The notes beneath the pieces are model-generated. The model ran no database searches, had not been told where the DNA came from, and saw only the letters and a list, made by a program, of their open reading frames with translations. The translations under genes were made by a program, and so were the position numbers. A DNA stretch of 64,000 nt from Drosophila miranda (taxonomy: Eukaryota > Arthropoda > Insecta > Diptera > Drosophilidae), in assembly GCF_003369915.1 (NCBI RefSeq), contig NC_046677.1:26306913-26370912 (forward strand), given 5' to 3'. Shown here one piece after another: positions 37,401 through 49,406 of the stretch. Numbering within the stretch: position 1 is the first letter of the stretch; the number at the start of each line of letters is the position of its first letter.

Positions 37401-39171
37401 TGCAAGGAATGTCTAAGCAGAGGCCAGACTCAACTCGAGCCACTTCCTCCGCTGCGGTGCCTCCCTCATCCACCTCTTCTAATGGTCGGTCCATGGCCCA
37501 TCCGTTCCGTTCCGTTCCTCTGCTCTGCTCTGCAGTGGTTCCCCTGCTCCGATTGCGGATAATGTGCCATTGACTTTGACTTGGCAGCAGTTATTCCAGT
37601 TATTTGAAACTCATGATGCAGCTCTGACTACTGCACTCCTGGTTCATCAATATGTTCAAGGATTTTTTCATGCTTCCAGGCGTCTCACTCACTGAACCCC
37701 ATAAGGTCTTGCCATCTCGCACTCACTCGGAGAAGCCCATTGTATGTGAGAGAGATGCAGATAGAGAGAGAGAGGTAGAGCTAATGCCAGAGAGAGGTCA
37801 TGACGAGTTGAATTTTTGGCAGTTCCGCTTGGCTCTGTCTGAGTTGCTGCTATCCTGTCGCCTGAACTCCACGAAGGTAACAAAAAATGCACTCGAACGG
37901 GGTCAAGTGGAGTCTGTGGATTGCCACCACTCGCCACTTAAACCACTCAATTGTCTAAATGGTGCTCCACTCAAAGCAAACAAACCCACTCTATGAATAG
38001 GCTGGAAATGAGGGATACCAGTATGAAGCTCAAAAGCTCATACATACATACATATGTAGTGTGTATCTACAGGTCGCAATTTAATAGCTCAAAAATATGA
38101 TATGCATGCTCATTGGTTATGCACTGTTCGAAATTGCTCACCTACCCTCAATACACAATGCAATAATAATATCTATGTAAAGTACATGTAAATATACCTT
38201 TCGCTAAATCAAGTATTTATTTTATTGTTTTTTTTTTTTTTGATCGCCAAGTAATATCAAATTTCCTTCAGTGCAAAGAGTGTGGAGGCAAAGCTCTTTC
38301 GAAACAAACTTTTCCCTCTCCCTCACACACACACAGGCACCAGCACCACCACCAGCAAAAGCAACAACGAAACAAATGAGCAAAGAGAGCGCCGACTCAT
38401 ACAAAACCAAAAACAAACACACACACAAACACATGCACGATGAAATGAAATTCACACTCAGGCGAAACGGAACGCAACGAAACGAAAACGAAATCTCAAA
38501 GAGCGCCGCTCTGCTTTTGCTGCGAGCCTGTTATTTAGAGTCCATGAATCGAAATTGTGTAGCTCAAGTGAGTTTTCTGATTGGCGATTCTCCAATGGGG
38601 TTTTCGGTGAACAGTTGAATTCGAAACCGAGATGAGTGTTGGCTAACTCGAGTATTGTACTCATTCAAAGTCGCAAATAAAACGTATGCTAAAATATAAA
38701 ACAGACAACGTGAATACAAGTACTCAAAACAGTGAGTGCAAATGCAGTCAACTAATGCTAATACTGCAACAACTAAATATAAAGCAAAATGTATGTTCAC
38801 TTGGAAGAGAAAACCATTCTATTAATTGGGAGAATGGAAACGCTCCATCGGAGTGGGTCTGAGCGCTGACTGCGCAGTTCAGCAGCAGCCCCCACGGTAC
38901 GAATGGGTCAAAAGTAGAGGTGGCCCGAAGGTTGTTGCAGCCGGCAGCCGTCTCCCTCGCCAGCTGTTGTGTACAGGTAATAGTGGGCCGAAAAGCTCTT
39001 GCGCGGGTGATCAGATGGATCCAGAGACCTCGCTATTTTCATAATTAAGAGAGGATCTAACACATAAATTACCTTTTCGGAATCAAATAATAAAATAATA
39101 TTTTGCAGATTGAAAAAATATTAGTTTACCCAGGAGTAATTGGTCTTGGAAATGCAATGGTCTAGATCATT
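34494..39171. other. Intergenic, mostly non-coding
   Basis: Contains a GGGAAT hexamer array at 35042-35068, GA- and GTCY-type simple repeats around 35520-35640, and repeated TAATTACATACA words around 36140-36240. No multi-exon gene could be assembled. One short codon-biased frame (37030-37203) is listed separately. The Nup35-like gene begins beyond the right end on the minus strand, so this interval is its downstream flank. Confidence 0.5.
37030..37203 (+). CDS. 57-residue small ORF, candidate
   Basis: ATG at 37030 and stop TAG at 37201. The peptide begins MFAGDLIEEEQMDATDMN and contains two Cys and several His residues (GGSHMHCRKF). Codon choice is more G/C-ending than the A/T-rich surroundings, which is why I list it. 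There is no signal peptide and no known domain. It could be a small protein, an exon, a decayed coding fragment or chance. Confidence 0.22.
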   Translation: MFAGDLIEEEQMDATDMNYVCLKGGSHMHCRKFPTADTRLEAILTPYSSGAKSVRRS

Positions 39172-40092
39172 TTATGTATTGGCCGCTCTCTCGAAGAAAC
39201 TGACGCTGTTGTTCACTAGCTCACAGTGGTAGCCGGCGCCGGGGTGGGCGTCGTTTCGGACAGCGTTCCGCGACATGAAGTTATCGAAGGAGCGCCACAA
39301 GTACCCCAGGCAGTAGAAGAGAAAGCATATCAAAATCGTGAAGCAGTAAGCGACACAGCCCCACAATCGGCTGCCCTGATAGGTGTCCTTGTACGGTCTG
39401 CAGTTCCTGTTGGTCTGCTGTTGATAGCAGCGTAGCCGCTCACTGAAGCAGAACTTCGGATACTGCGGATTCTGCCAGCAATGGGAATACAGCGGCATAG
39501 CCCGCTGCATACCCCGCTCCTCTGGATCGTCGAGCAAGCGGTTCACCCGCACTTTGTAGCTGCAGATGGTAACGAAATTGAAATCCAGAGCTCGGCAGGC
39601 CTCCACTGTAAAGGCGTACTGCAGCTGGATGCCGTGCCGAATTGGACGCTTCTTCAAGATGGTTCCTACGGAGTGGAACGCCTTGAGGATCTGCTCGGTG
39701 GCATCCCATGGAAAGCCAGTGATCTCCACCCACTGGAAAGGAATATCATCAAACGCGCGATAGGTCGAGACGGGTCTTTGGGGCTTCCTGGGGTGAAGCA
39801 TGCTTTGGGCCAGCAGCTCCGCTTCTATCACATGAGCGGGCCAGACTTTCTTCATCTGGTGGCGCTCCTGCGCCATGGAACTTTCAGGTACTTTCTGCCA
39901 CGTAGTCGGCCATCCAGGTAAGCAGCCAGTGAGTTCCTTCCTCCAGTCCCCTGTGTCTGTGCCGAATCCTGAATCGCAGCTCGAATTCCTCTGCTTCTTC
40001 CAACTGTTGCGCCACGAATCATCTTCAGTCGTGGTGCAGACATCTTCATTGGAGTGGGAGTAGACGTCCATGCTTTCGTCCTGCTGCATCAT
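39172..40092 (-). CDS. Nup35/Nup53-type RRM protein with C-terminal membrane helix
   Basis: A single-exon frame of 306 residues starting at tandem ATGs (40092). Residues 1-60 are Ser/Asp-rich. Residues 119-187 read as a Nup35 (MPPN) RRM: QWVEITGFPWDATEQIL, then GTILKKRP, QLQYAFTVEACRAL and KVRVNRL, matching the spacing of the nucleoporin dimerisation fold rather than RNP-motif RRMs. Residues about 245-267 (CVAYCFTILICFLFYCLGYLW) form a clear transmembrane segment, followed by a ~40-residue tail. Nup35 bridges the nuclear pore scaffold to the pore membrane; here the membrane contact seems to be a real helix. Lack of introns and divergence suggest a derived or retroposed paralogue rather than the canonical gene. 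It is divergently arranged with SCAPER, 1.7 kb away. Confidence 0.72.
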   Translation of the reverse strand: MMQQDESMDVYSHSNEDVCTTTEDDSWRNSWKKQRNSSCDSGFGTDTGDWRKELTGCLPGWPTTWQKVPESSMAQERHQMKKVWPAHVIEAELLAQSMLHPRKPQRPVSTYRAFDDIPFQWVEITGFPWDATEQILKAFHSVGTILKKRPIRHGIQLQYAFTVEACRALDFNFVTICSYKVRVNRLLDDPEERGMQRAMPLYSHCWQNPQYPKFCFSERLRCYQQQTNRNCRPYKDTYQGSRLWGCVAYCFTILICFLFYCLGYLWRSFDNFMSRNAVRNDAHPGAGYHCELVNNSVSFFERAANT

Positions 40093-41825
40093 GAAGGAGT
40101 AGCGGGGATTTTCAATGAAATTTGGAAATTTACTTACAATACTTTGGAGCGGAGCGGAGCTGTTGTTTTTTTGAATTAAAAATGAGAGCCTACTGAGATT
40201 TCCATTTTCCTAGAACTTTTTTGGAGCGAACAACTTTCCGCAAACCATTTTAAAATCACTCATCTCGAAATCTAGGGCGCAAAAGACTGTGTCGTGTATG
40301 TTTACGGAAAAACCGCTCAAATGTATCGGCAAATTTAAGCACATCGTTCCCATTCAAAAAATGTATATTTGGCGCGCACCCCTCGTGTCCAGTCGATAGT
40401 ATCGAAAACAGAACTTGAATTCGGTAAGGACCTCTTTCACCCGGTTGAAAACAATGAGACTCATTCCATACACAATATTGCTAATTCCATGATCACATAC
40501 CCCTTGCGGAAATGTGTGTCATCCCAGGCTCTAATTAATGCAGAAACTAGTCAGTCTCTGTTTTAAACGATATTTTGCAGCTCATCGTCTGTCTACAGAG
40601 ACCAAGAACTGGTACTGGGATCAGGATTTATATACAAACACCTAATCAAACGCATGAATAGGCCTTAGAAATGCAATCTAACAAAAGGTCTTTATTGATT
40701 ACGTTTGAAAGCAGCTTGGAAAACAGTATTTTAATAATATTAACGAAATAGGGTATACAAATGCCCATACCCTGGTCGACAACAAATGATTCTGCAAATA
40801 CCAGCAACATTGACGTCACAACCTGCGACTATTGAACATTTTTGTTGAAACCGTGTTTTTGTCAAAACAAAAAACATGCAAGTACTTAAAAGTAGTAAAT
40901 ATTTTTTGGGAGCCAAAAATCGATGATTCTCATTCAAACAATTTCTTTTTGGCGCTCAAGTTTGGTGGGACTTTTTGGGATTTTCTTTGGGATTTTTCCC
41001 CTCAACAATGTCCCTTACATTCCATACTCACTTACGTTTTCATACGTTTTATGTTGCTGGCAACATTAATTTGTATGGGCCAGACTTATGTGCCGAGAAA
41101 TCGAGCAGCATTATCCCTTAACATTGCGCGGATTGATCAACACTTTGCATACCCTGGGGAAATGGATGTTATAGAACTAAGAAAATGTTTGTCATTTTTC
41201 AACAGCATTATTCAACGGAAAATTGAGCAATTGGAACGATTTTTCTTTTACGTTTTATTTATTTGATCTTCGAACTTGAACTTGAATTCGTCAGTATATT
41301 TACGGTATTTTTTTGAATGAGACGGTATGTTTTGGTATATTTCTGACGGTCGGACGGTATATTTTATCGATAAGTCCAATGATTACAATGCGACTCTGAG
41401 GCTCAGCTGTCGCTGGCTGTAAATTTTAGATTTTAAAATTAAAACTCACTGTAAATCTAGAAAACACTGTGTTGTGCGTGGGGACTGTGTGTAATTCGAT
41501 ATATTGACAAAAAACGTTCCGTTTAACAGCCTCGTTGTCGGCCGCCGCCTGTGAAACAAAGATGCTACTTGCTGCTGTCATTGCGAAATATTGCAGCAGC
41601 ACACGGCGAGAACAGGAAAAACTACAACAGAAAGACATAACAAATTCTGCAACAAAAAGTAAGGAATAATCAATTAAAAACTCTTTGCACGCCAGTGTTT
41701 CAGGCGTACAGCACTGGCAGCCACCGCGCAGAGGCGCCTCTAACCTGTTGGGGTAGACGAAACGAAAATTTGTGTGAACAGCTGCAGGTCCGCTGCTTTT
41801 GGCAACAGAACTCGACGAAAACACA
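40093..41825. other. Divergent intergenic region between Nup35-like and SCAPER
   Basis: The left part serves as the Nup35-like upstream flank; the words TCGATAGTATCGA at 40393-40405 lie in it. The right part holds the SCAPER promoter motifs and probable 5' UTR. A plus-strand frame 41051-41266 starts with a short hydrophobic run but sits in A/T-rich DNA and is not supported otherwise. Confidence 0.5.
41303..41373 (+). promoter_or_regulatory. SCAPER core promoter: GGTATATTT words and DRE
   Basis: Three to four copies of the fly core-promoter word CGGTAT(A/T)TTT (41303, 41323, 41334, 41355) are followed directly by TATCGATA at 41365-41372, a consensus DNA-replication-related element bound by DREF. 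No TATA box is seen. This combination is typical of broadly expressed fly genes with dispersed initiation. Transcription probably starts between 41380 and 41480, about 0.4 kb before the ATG at 41826. Confidence 0.65.
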
Positions 41826-44800
41826 ATGGAAATGAGAGAGGTATTGAGCCGCGAGGGGCGCGAGGCTAAGAATCTGCTAGTCTACCAGTTTTGCGACGAG
41901 ACATCTACAAATTCACTGGCCAGCGTAGGCGGCGACACAACAAGCGGAGGCGTCATTATAAACGGTGACTGTAGGTGGAATCTTTTCGATTTGTACTCTT
42001 GAAAACTAAATGTTCTCTCTTTCAGGCTACCGTAAGCCACCGATGGCCCCAACAAAGTCGCCCCTTGGAACCCCCAAGAGCTGCCAGTCGCCCACATCGC
42101 CATCGGTGCGAATGAAGACCGCAGAGCACAGCGTTTCGGGACCACGCGTGCGTAGCGCCTCCACTGGGCGAGACAAAAAGTCTGAGCTGCAGGCCCGCTA
42201 CTGGGCATTGCTTTTCGGCAATCTGCAGCGGGCTGTTAACGAGATCTACCAGACCGTCGAATGCTACGAGAATATATCCAGCTGCCAGGAGACGATCCTG
42301 GTGCTGGAGAACTATGTGCGGGATTTCAAGGCCCTCAGCGAGTGGTTCAAGGTCTCCTGGGACTACGACTCGCGTCCGCTGCAGCAGCGCCCTCAAAGTC
42401 TGGCCTGGGAGGTGCGCAAAAGCAATCCCTTACCGCGAGTGCGCACCAAAAGCCTATGCAGTCCGAATAATTCGGGCAAATCGAGTCCGGCTTTGTTTGG
42501 CGGCTGCCAGTCGGGCAAGACGTCGCCCTGCTACGATGGCCATGTGTCGCCTAAGAAACTGCTGCGCGCCTACGATCAAATGCCACGAGGTGCCATGCGT
42601 CTGAATGTCCGCGAGCTGTTTGCCAGCAACAAGCGCGCCACCCAGGGATCGGCACAGTCGGACCCCATGGAGGCGCCAGCGGAGGGACCTTTGGATTTGA
42701 GCGGCGACAAAACATATCTGCAGCTAAACAATCAATACTCACAGACGGATCTGGAGGACCCGCATCTCACGTTGGCCGATGTGCGCGAAAAGATGCGCCT
42801 GGACGCAGAGCAGCATGAGGCAGCGGAACGTGAAGCGGCAGCCAAAGCGGAGGCAGAAGCAGCTGAAATCGAAGAAGCAGCCGCCGCTGAAATCGAGGAA
42901 GCAGCCGCCACTGAAATCGAAGAAGCAGTCGCCGCTGAAATCGAAGAAGCAGCCGCCATTCAAATCGAAGGAATAGCCACTGAAATCGAAGCAGCAGCCG
43001 CCACTGATATTGAAGAAGCAGCCGCCATTGAAATCGAAGGAGCAGCCGCCACTGAAATCGAAGGAGCAGCCGCCACTGAAATCGAAGAAGCAGCCGCAAA
43101 AGAACAAGCCATTCCAGCAGAAGCTGCCAAAACAGAACCAGAACCAGTGCAGCCACCAACACAGAGAACAGAAGAGGCTCAGCCACAAGCCCCACCAAAA
43201 GTGGTGGAACCCACAGCCCTGCAGATGACAGTGGCCTCGCTGGAGCTTATGGAGAATGCACTCCTAGCCGAGCAGGCCAACAAAGAGCCCACACCGCCCA
43301 GCACAGTGGTAAAGCCAGTGTCGGAGCTGTTCAAGAAACCCCAGCCCCCGGGGCCAGCCACCGCCACGGGTGGACACACGGTCCAGAACAGTCCCCTGAA
43401 GTATTCTAGTGTGCTTAATCGCCCGGTGAAGAAGGGGGTGAGTGCTCCGGCAGCTGGAACACTGAATGCCAAGGCTGCTGCGGTGCCAGCGAAGCCTATA
43501 AACAGTGCCACAAAAGCAGCACCTGCTCCTGCTTCTGCTCCCGCTCCCGCTCCCGGCGTAAATGGCCTTCGTCGGGGAGTCAAAGCATCTCCGATCGCAG
43601 CTAAAACTGGACGCAGTGCGGTCCAGCCACCGCCACGACCCTCTAGCAAAACCGAATGCTATGGTCCGCCCAACAATGTGGCCTCCAGGCTGTCGGCACG
43701 TTCCAGCACGATGCTGGATATGAATGGAAAGGCAAATGGCAATGCACATGTGGGTGCTCCGCTCTCCAAGGCCCTGCCCAAGCGGTCGACCATCACACTG
43801 GTCGCAAACCAGCGACGGAATGCGGGGAGCTCGAAGGTGAGCAGCCGCGAGTACATAGGCAGCTCCACGTCGACCCTCAAGGCCAGCAATGAGCAGCTCA
43901 GTAGCTCGCGTAGCACTCTTAAGATAGAGGATAGGCATTCCGAGCCCAAGCAGCTGCAGCAGAAGGCCGATGCCGACGATGGGTGGCTGACGGTGAAGAA
44001 TCGCCGAAGGAGCAGCATGCACTGGTCGAATCGATTCAATCAGCCCACGGGCTATGCGAGCCTGCCCACGCTGGCGCTTCTTAACGAGCAGCAACGCGAA
44101 AAGGAGGACATGGAGAAGCAGCAACAGCAGCAGCAGCAACAGCAGAAGGCAAAAGCAAGAAAACCCATTCCGCAAACCGCAAAGACAGCAACTGCCACCA
44201 CAGAGGCATCCAAGGGCAAGGGAGCAGCAGTCAAAACGAGTATGACTGCAGCAGGAGGCACGCGACCAGAAATCAAGAATGCCAAGGCGAAAGTAAACTC
44301 TTTTTCGCTTCTGAAAGCGCCCGCAAGGAGACCAGAAAAGCCGGAGAAGCACCTGGAGAAGGCCGCCTCTGCATGTGGCGCGGGCAGCAGCCTCCCGGCA
44401 ACGGCCACCATCTATGTGGCCGCACGCACCTCCACCATTAAAAGACAGAAGTCGGATCTCACGGGACTCAAGATGACATCGCTGCACAAGGAGTACATGC
44501 GCAGCGAGAAGAATGCGCTGCGGAAGCAGCAGCAAAAGGAGCATGACCAGGACGATGGCTCCAGCACATCCGTGGAGACCGTTGTGGAACGTGAGCAGAT
44601 CAGAGTCTTGGAGAGAGTTTTAGGGTATATTAAAAGTTGCCTCTTTTTCCTTTGCAGTCTCCAACGATGAACACCACAAAATCGACATCAAGATACAGAC
44701 AAACTGCGAGTTTTCCAAGACCATTGGGGAGCTGTACGAGAGCATTGCCCGCTGTAAGCTGCCCAATGGCTGCCTCAAGCCGGAGGCCAATACGCTGAGT

Positions 44801-47800
44801 GCCTGCGATGAGAACGATGAGCAGAACACGGACGACAACGAAGAGGAGCGCGACGAGCGCATCCTGGTGGAAGAGCAGGAGTCTCTAGAGCGGCAGATAC
44901 GGGAACTGGAGCAAACAGAGATCGATGTGGACACAGAAACAGATGAGACGGACTGCGAGGTGCAGTTGGATCTGGAACAGGAGGATTTCATGGGCCCCGA
45001 TGACGCTGCAGTCTTTGTGACAATGAGCGATGATGAGAATGCCAGTCTGGAGCTGCGCTATCAGGCCCTGCTTTCGGACATGTCGTGGAACGAGCGCGCC
45101 GAGGCCCTGGCCACCTTGCAGGCCTATGTGGCCCGTCACCCGGGCCGTGCCCAGGAGCTGCACCAGAAGCTGTCCTCGCCTTCGCGCCGTCGCTCCCTGC
45201 AGGAGACCCTCAAGAAGTACCAGGCCAAGCAGGCTCGAGCCCATCAGAAGCGGGTTGTCCTGCAGCAGGAAAAGGCGGCCAAGCTGCAGCAGCTCTTCGA
45301 TCGCGTCGAGGATGTGAAGGCGGCCAAGAAGCAGCTGATCGAGGACAAGCGCCTGAAGATGCAGGGCCGCCTGCAGCGTGCAGCCGAGAATCGAGAGAAC
45401 TATCTCAAGCAAATCATCGTCAAAGCGCACGACGAGGACAAGAAGCTGAAGGAGATCAACTTTATCAAGAACATGGAAGCCCAGAACAAGCGACTGGACT
45501 TGCTCGAATCCTCCAAGGAAATCGAAGGCAGACTCCAAGAGCTCGAACAGGAACGCCAGAAGCGGGTGGACGAGAAGCTGGCCAAAGAAGCGGCCGTCGA
45601 AAGACGTCGTCAGGCGCTGGAAAAAGAGCGCCTGCTGAAGCTGGAGAAGATGAACGAAACGCGACTGGAGAAGGAGCAGCGTATTGGTAAAATGCAGGAG
45701 CAAAAAGAGCGCCAGCGTCAGGCGTTGGCTCGCGAGAAGGCCCGCGATCGGGAGGAGCGGCTGTTGGCGCTTCAGGTCCAGCAGCAGCAGACCACAGAGG
45801 AGTTGCAGAGGAAAATACAACAGAAACAGGTCGAGTCGGCCCGCCGTCACGAGGAGAACATTGAGCATATACGCCAGAGGGCCCAGGAGCTAACCATGCC
45901 CACGCGGCAGCCAGAGGATGGGCGTGGCGACCACGAGGGAACGGATGAGGCACTCAGCCATACCAGCAACACCGAGGATGGGGATATGTCCTCCAGTCGT
46001 TCGGATGTGGGCGGAACAGGGGGTCATTCACGCAGCTACAAGAAGAAAATGAAAAAGTTAAAGCAGAGAATGAGTCAAAAGTGAGTTCTATAACGCATTT
46101 TTCCAAGGGACTCAACGGATAATAGCTCTGTCTTTTGTGCTTTCAGTGCCGCTGAATATTTGGACAGCATGGAACCCACACCAGCCTTCGTCAGGCGCGA
46201 CAGCGCAGTGCCAAAGATTCTGAATATGATCGTCAAGGGCGGTGGACCTCAGGGAATGGACAGGGCCCTGGGCAACCTGCTGCGCATCCTGCCCAAGGCA
46301 CAGACATTCGATTTTCAGGCCTTCCTCTGCATGGATGCCCTGGGCATATTGACCAACCATGTGATTACCGAGGGCCTCAAGCCAAACTCAGAGGTCTCCA
46401 TCAAGTCAGTGTCCCTCCGAAACACTTCCTTTGGCAGAGAATAATCCTTTGTTCCCTTTCAGATCCGTCCATCTGGCGGTGCAGCTCTATAGGACTTCCT
46501 GCTCCTTGTGTCCCCAGATAGCCCGTCACGGTCTGATGGGTAATTCCATAACAGCTCTGCTCGATGCCATCAACAAGAGCCTGCAGGTAATCCCCCACAC
46601 ACTACAAAAGAAACTTTTCGAGAGTTGGTGCCGCTCCACACCAATAAACGTGTCGCCAGACAGTCGCTGTTGCAGGGAGGAGTCGGAGACAGGCAAGAAG
46701 TTGGCAACTGGCAATTCCCCAGGCCTCGTCATGAGTCCGCCCATATACCCCATACATATCGTATATACATATACATATATGTATATATCCTCGTACTTGG
46801 CTCGCGTTATAGTCCTTCCCAGGAGCCACTTAACACTTGGCCGCGTTTATGTCTCTCTGTCTGTCTGTCTTTAACCTATGGAAAGCGCCATAACCCGGTA
46901 TAGCAAAGGGTCTCGAGGAATTTTAAGCCAGCTTGTGATGGGTTTTCGCGTATTATAGTGGTTCAAGATTTGTGGCATGTAAAATAATTAGTTATTTTAA
47001 TTAGAATACAACATTTTGGCAATTTATTTTGAACTAATTTCGGATTTGACTTTGTGCTGTCGTCACCTAAGGCTTCATTTTGTAGTTTTTGTAGGAATAA
47101 TGAAACATTATAAAAACGTAATGCTTAAAGGCCTTGGTGCTCCACTCTACTACTTCTCTTTTATACTATGGTAACCATTTCGGTTTCCTACAATATTAAT
47201 CTTTTTTGATTTAATAGCATTTTAATAATACTCCCTGAGTAGAATATTTTCAAATGGTGATTATGCAGATCATCAGAAAATCTACTTTCAGGTTATCTCC
47301 AAAGACCATCTTCACGGATAGTAGCTGGATTGATTGGAACTATAGTTAATACTTAGAACTTCCACATAATCCTACTGGCCTAGAAGATCTGTATATGTCC
47401 GGAGTGCAATAAGATTATTAATAATAATTGAGAAATAATAATAAGTCAGATTAAGAACCTGTTTATAGTTAGCAATTGGTTTTAGAATTTTAAGAGTGGT
47501 TTGTCCGTCCTGGTTTGTGTTCTTGGGATGTATTATATTAAAGTTAGGGCATTCCCTAGTCATCGCTTCCCTTCCTGCTTGTCTGTCGTATGCCCCTACC
47601 ATTTGTTTAAAGTTTATGTTTTATTTCGACTTTTGTTTTTGCCCCGTTTCCCGCTGCCCGTCCCCCGTCCCCTGTCCGCTCTCTGCCGCTCTTCTGTCCG
47701 CTGGCTCGTTTGGATCGTGTTGTTTATTTGCCATTTCTTTGACGCTTTTATTTGGCGCTGCCTTTTGTTTGTTTGGCATTTTTATTTGAATTTTATTTAC

Positions 47801-48920
47801 TGGCCGCCGGGACGGTGCGGCACGATTCGGGCCTTGGGGCTGTCGGCTTGGCCTATCAATTTTTAAGCACTAGGTCTGTGTACCCTGTGGACCTCTCTCC
47901 CCAGCCATGTACCATCTCATTCTCTCTCTCTATCTCTGGCTCTCTCTGGTGTTCCCTTCCTGGCCAATTTGTCAGCGTGTAAAATGTTTATATATTTTGC
48001 GGCTGCTGTTAAATCAATCGTTAAATGGCATAAAAAACCACTCTCCCACCCAATAAACGTTGCTCTTCACCTCTGCTTATTTATCGTATATTTTTTCTTT
48101 AATTTTTGTTGTATATTTTATTCTATAACAAGAAGTGAAGTGTAGAATTTGGCGTTTCGAAGATTACATACCCTTGAAAATACGAATGTTTCTGATGCAA
48201 TCAGTAGATTTTGATCAAATTTGTTTATAGATAGTGATGCGATTTTCACAGGTTTTGGTGATAACTGTAGATGATTATTAATATTATTTTCTTAAAAAGC
48301 TATCTCTTGAGAGACTGTTTCCAAGACCTTTATATGATATAGTTTTCCAATCACAGTGGCTGCTTTCTGTAGAATAACTAGGGATCCCTGCAAAAGTATT
48401 TCTTAGAACTGAAGAATTAGGTTCGGCTTCTGTGATTATTCAGAACATTCCATATTCTATTTGCTTCCCTCTGTGCATTGCTAGAATATTCTTTGAGGGC
48501 ACAAATAATTCTTTAAAATTGTATAGGATTTTTCGATCTTATCCATTTTAAAACTTCTCTGGAAAATCGTCATACCGCCTGCATAGAGGGTATCAAAATT
48601 TTTACTGCGCATCGCACTTTGTGGAGTTCCTTTTTGGCTCGTGTTTATTGTCGCTCACCTCTGTGCCTCCTCCTACCCCTCTCTCCCGCACTCCACGTCC
48701 CCTTCTCTTCTCTGAACAATCACAATCCTCTTCCCACCGTGCCCACCTCCTGCCTCATGCCTCTCACCTTTTGTTTGATGGATCAGCGCGCGCGCCGCTT
48801 GTCATGTAATGAAGAATAAGAGGATGAAGAGCAAGAAGAAGGCGCAACAGAATGAAAAAGTTAACAGTAACTGTTCTGTTGGTGGAGAATGCGTGAGTGA
48901 GGAGGGAGGAGTCGCGATAA

Positions 48921-48951
<31 letters not shown>

Positions 48952-49406
48952 TAGCGCGAAGTAGAAACATCAATTAACATTTTGATGGATGTGGGATGTC
49001 TCTCCCTCTCTCTCTGTCTTTTCGTCTTTCTTTTTGAATGTTGTTTGTTGCTGTTTAAATTGTTAATTAATTTAAACACGAAACGAGAGATTTCACTTGA
49101 CATCCGCCCGTGCTCTGCTGCTCCTCCTCTTCCTCGTCTTTGACTCCCCTTTCGGTCAACCGAAAAAAGCATGCAACAATTGTGTACTCGAATTTATTTT
49201 TAATTTGTTCGAATCTCTCTTTTATCTTTTTTTTCTTTTCGATTTTCTTTCGCCTTTTGCCCGCAGTTTCCCGAAGAAAAATCACGACAACATCCGGTCG
49301 AGTTATCCACCGAGCTAATGCTGGCCTGCACGGAGGCGCTCTCCTCGACCTATCTGAAGAAGGACTCCCACCCCAAAGTGAAGGAACGCCTACCGGACCT
49401 CATCAA
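41826..49406 (+). CDS. SCAPER: SCAPER homologue, 5' part (six coding exons, continues past window)
   Basis: Coding exons 41826-41970, 42026-44590, 44658-46080, 46147-46404, 46463-46586 and 49267-49406 join in continuous phase and give about 1,551 residues; the end of the gene lies beyond 64000. About residues 105-200 match the SCAPER N-terminal domain ([19 protein letters not shown], then NYVRDFKAL and SLAWEV). Residues 1070-1320 are the long coiled coil opening with KLSSPSRR. Exons 4-6 begin the helical C-terminal region, including a match to the segment RVQDLIS of human SCAPER (here RLPDLIK). SCAPER binds cyclin A at the ER and is linked to cilia and retina; the fly gene may be the one named ssp3, from memory. 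The C2H2 finger that follows the coil in human SCAPER is absent. Exon 2 carries an octapeptide array and a glutamine run (about 44117-44145). Confidence 0.9.
42862..43096 (+). repeat. 24-bp coding minisatellite in SCAPER exon 2
   Basis: About ten tandem copies encode variants of the octapeptide EIEEAAAT (forms include [16 protein letters not shown] and EIEEAVAA, with one 7-residue unit). The underlying 24-bp unit reads GAAATCGAAGAAGCAGCCGC with small changes. It spans roughly residues 327-405 and would form a long, acidic, alanine-rich helix. The array is in frame and uninterrupted, so length changes in steps of eight residues are tolerated. Confidence 0.9.
46587..49266 (+). other. SCAPER intron 5
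   Basis: Starts with GTAATC after the LQ codons of exon 5 and ends at CCCGCAG before exon 6. It contains a TA-rich run (46758-46790), a TCTG tetranucleotide run (46850-46871) and a pure GA run of about 27 bp (48925-48951). No other gene is evident. Confidence 0.8.
48925..48951. repeat. GA dinucleotide microsatellite
   Basis: An uninterrupted AG run of about 13 units in SCAPER intron 5, some 0.3 kb before exon 6. Such runs bind GAGA factor in flies, but nothing else here points to a regulatory element. Confidence 0.95.

Noticed and set aside
41051..41266. Plus-strand frame starting MLLATLICMGQT, like a secreted small protein
   Set aside because: It is located in A/T-rich DNA just upstream of the SCAPER promoter, ends in a Phe/Tyr-rich run typical of chance frames, and has no family.
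42739..43198. Long antisense frames with repeated Phe-Ser-Gly-Gly-Cys opposite the SCAPER octapeptide array
   Set aside because: They are complements of the repeat and have no independent evidence.
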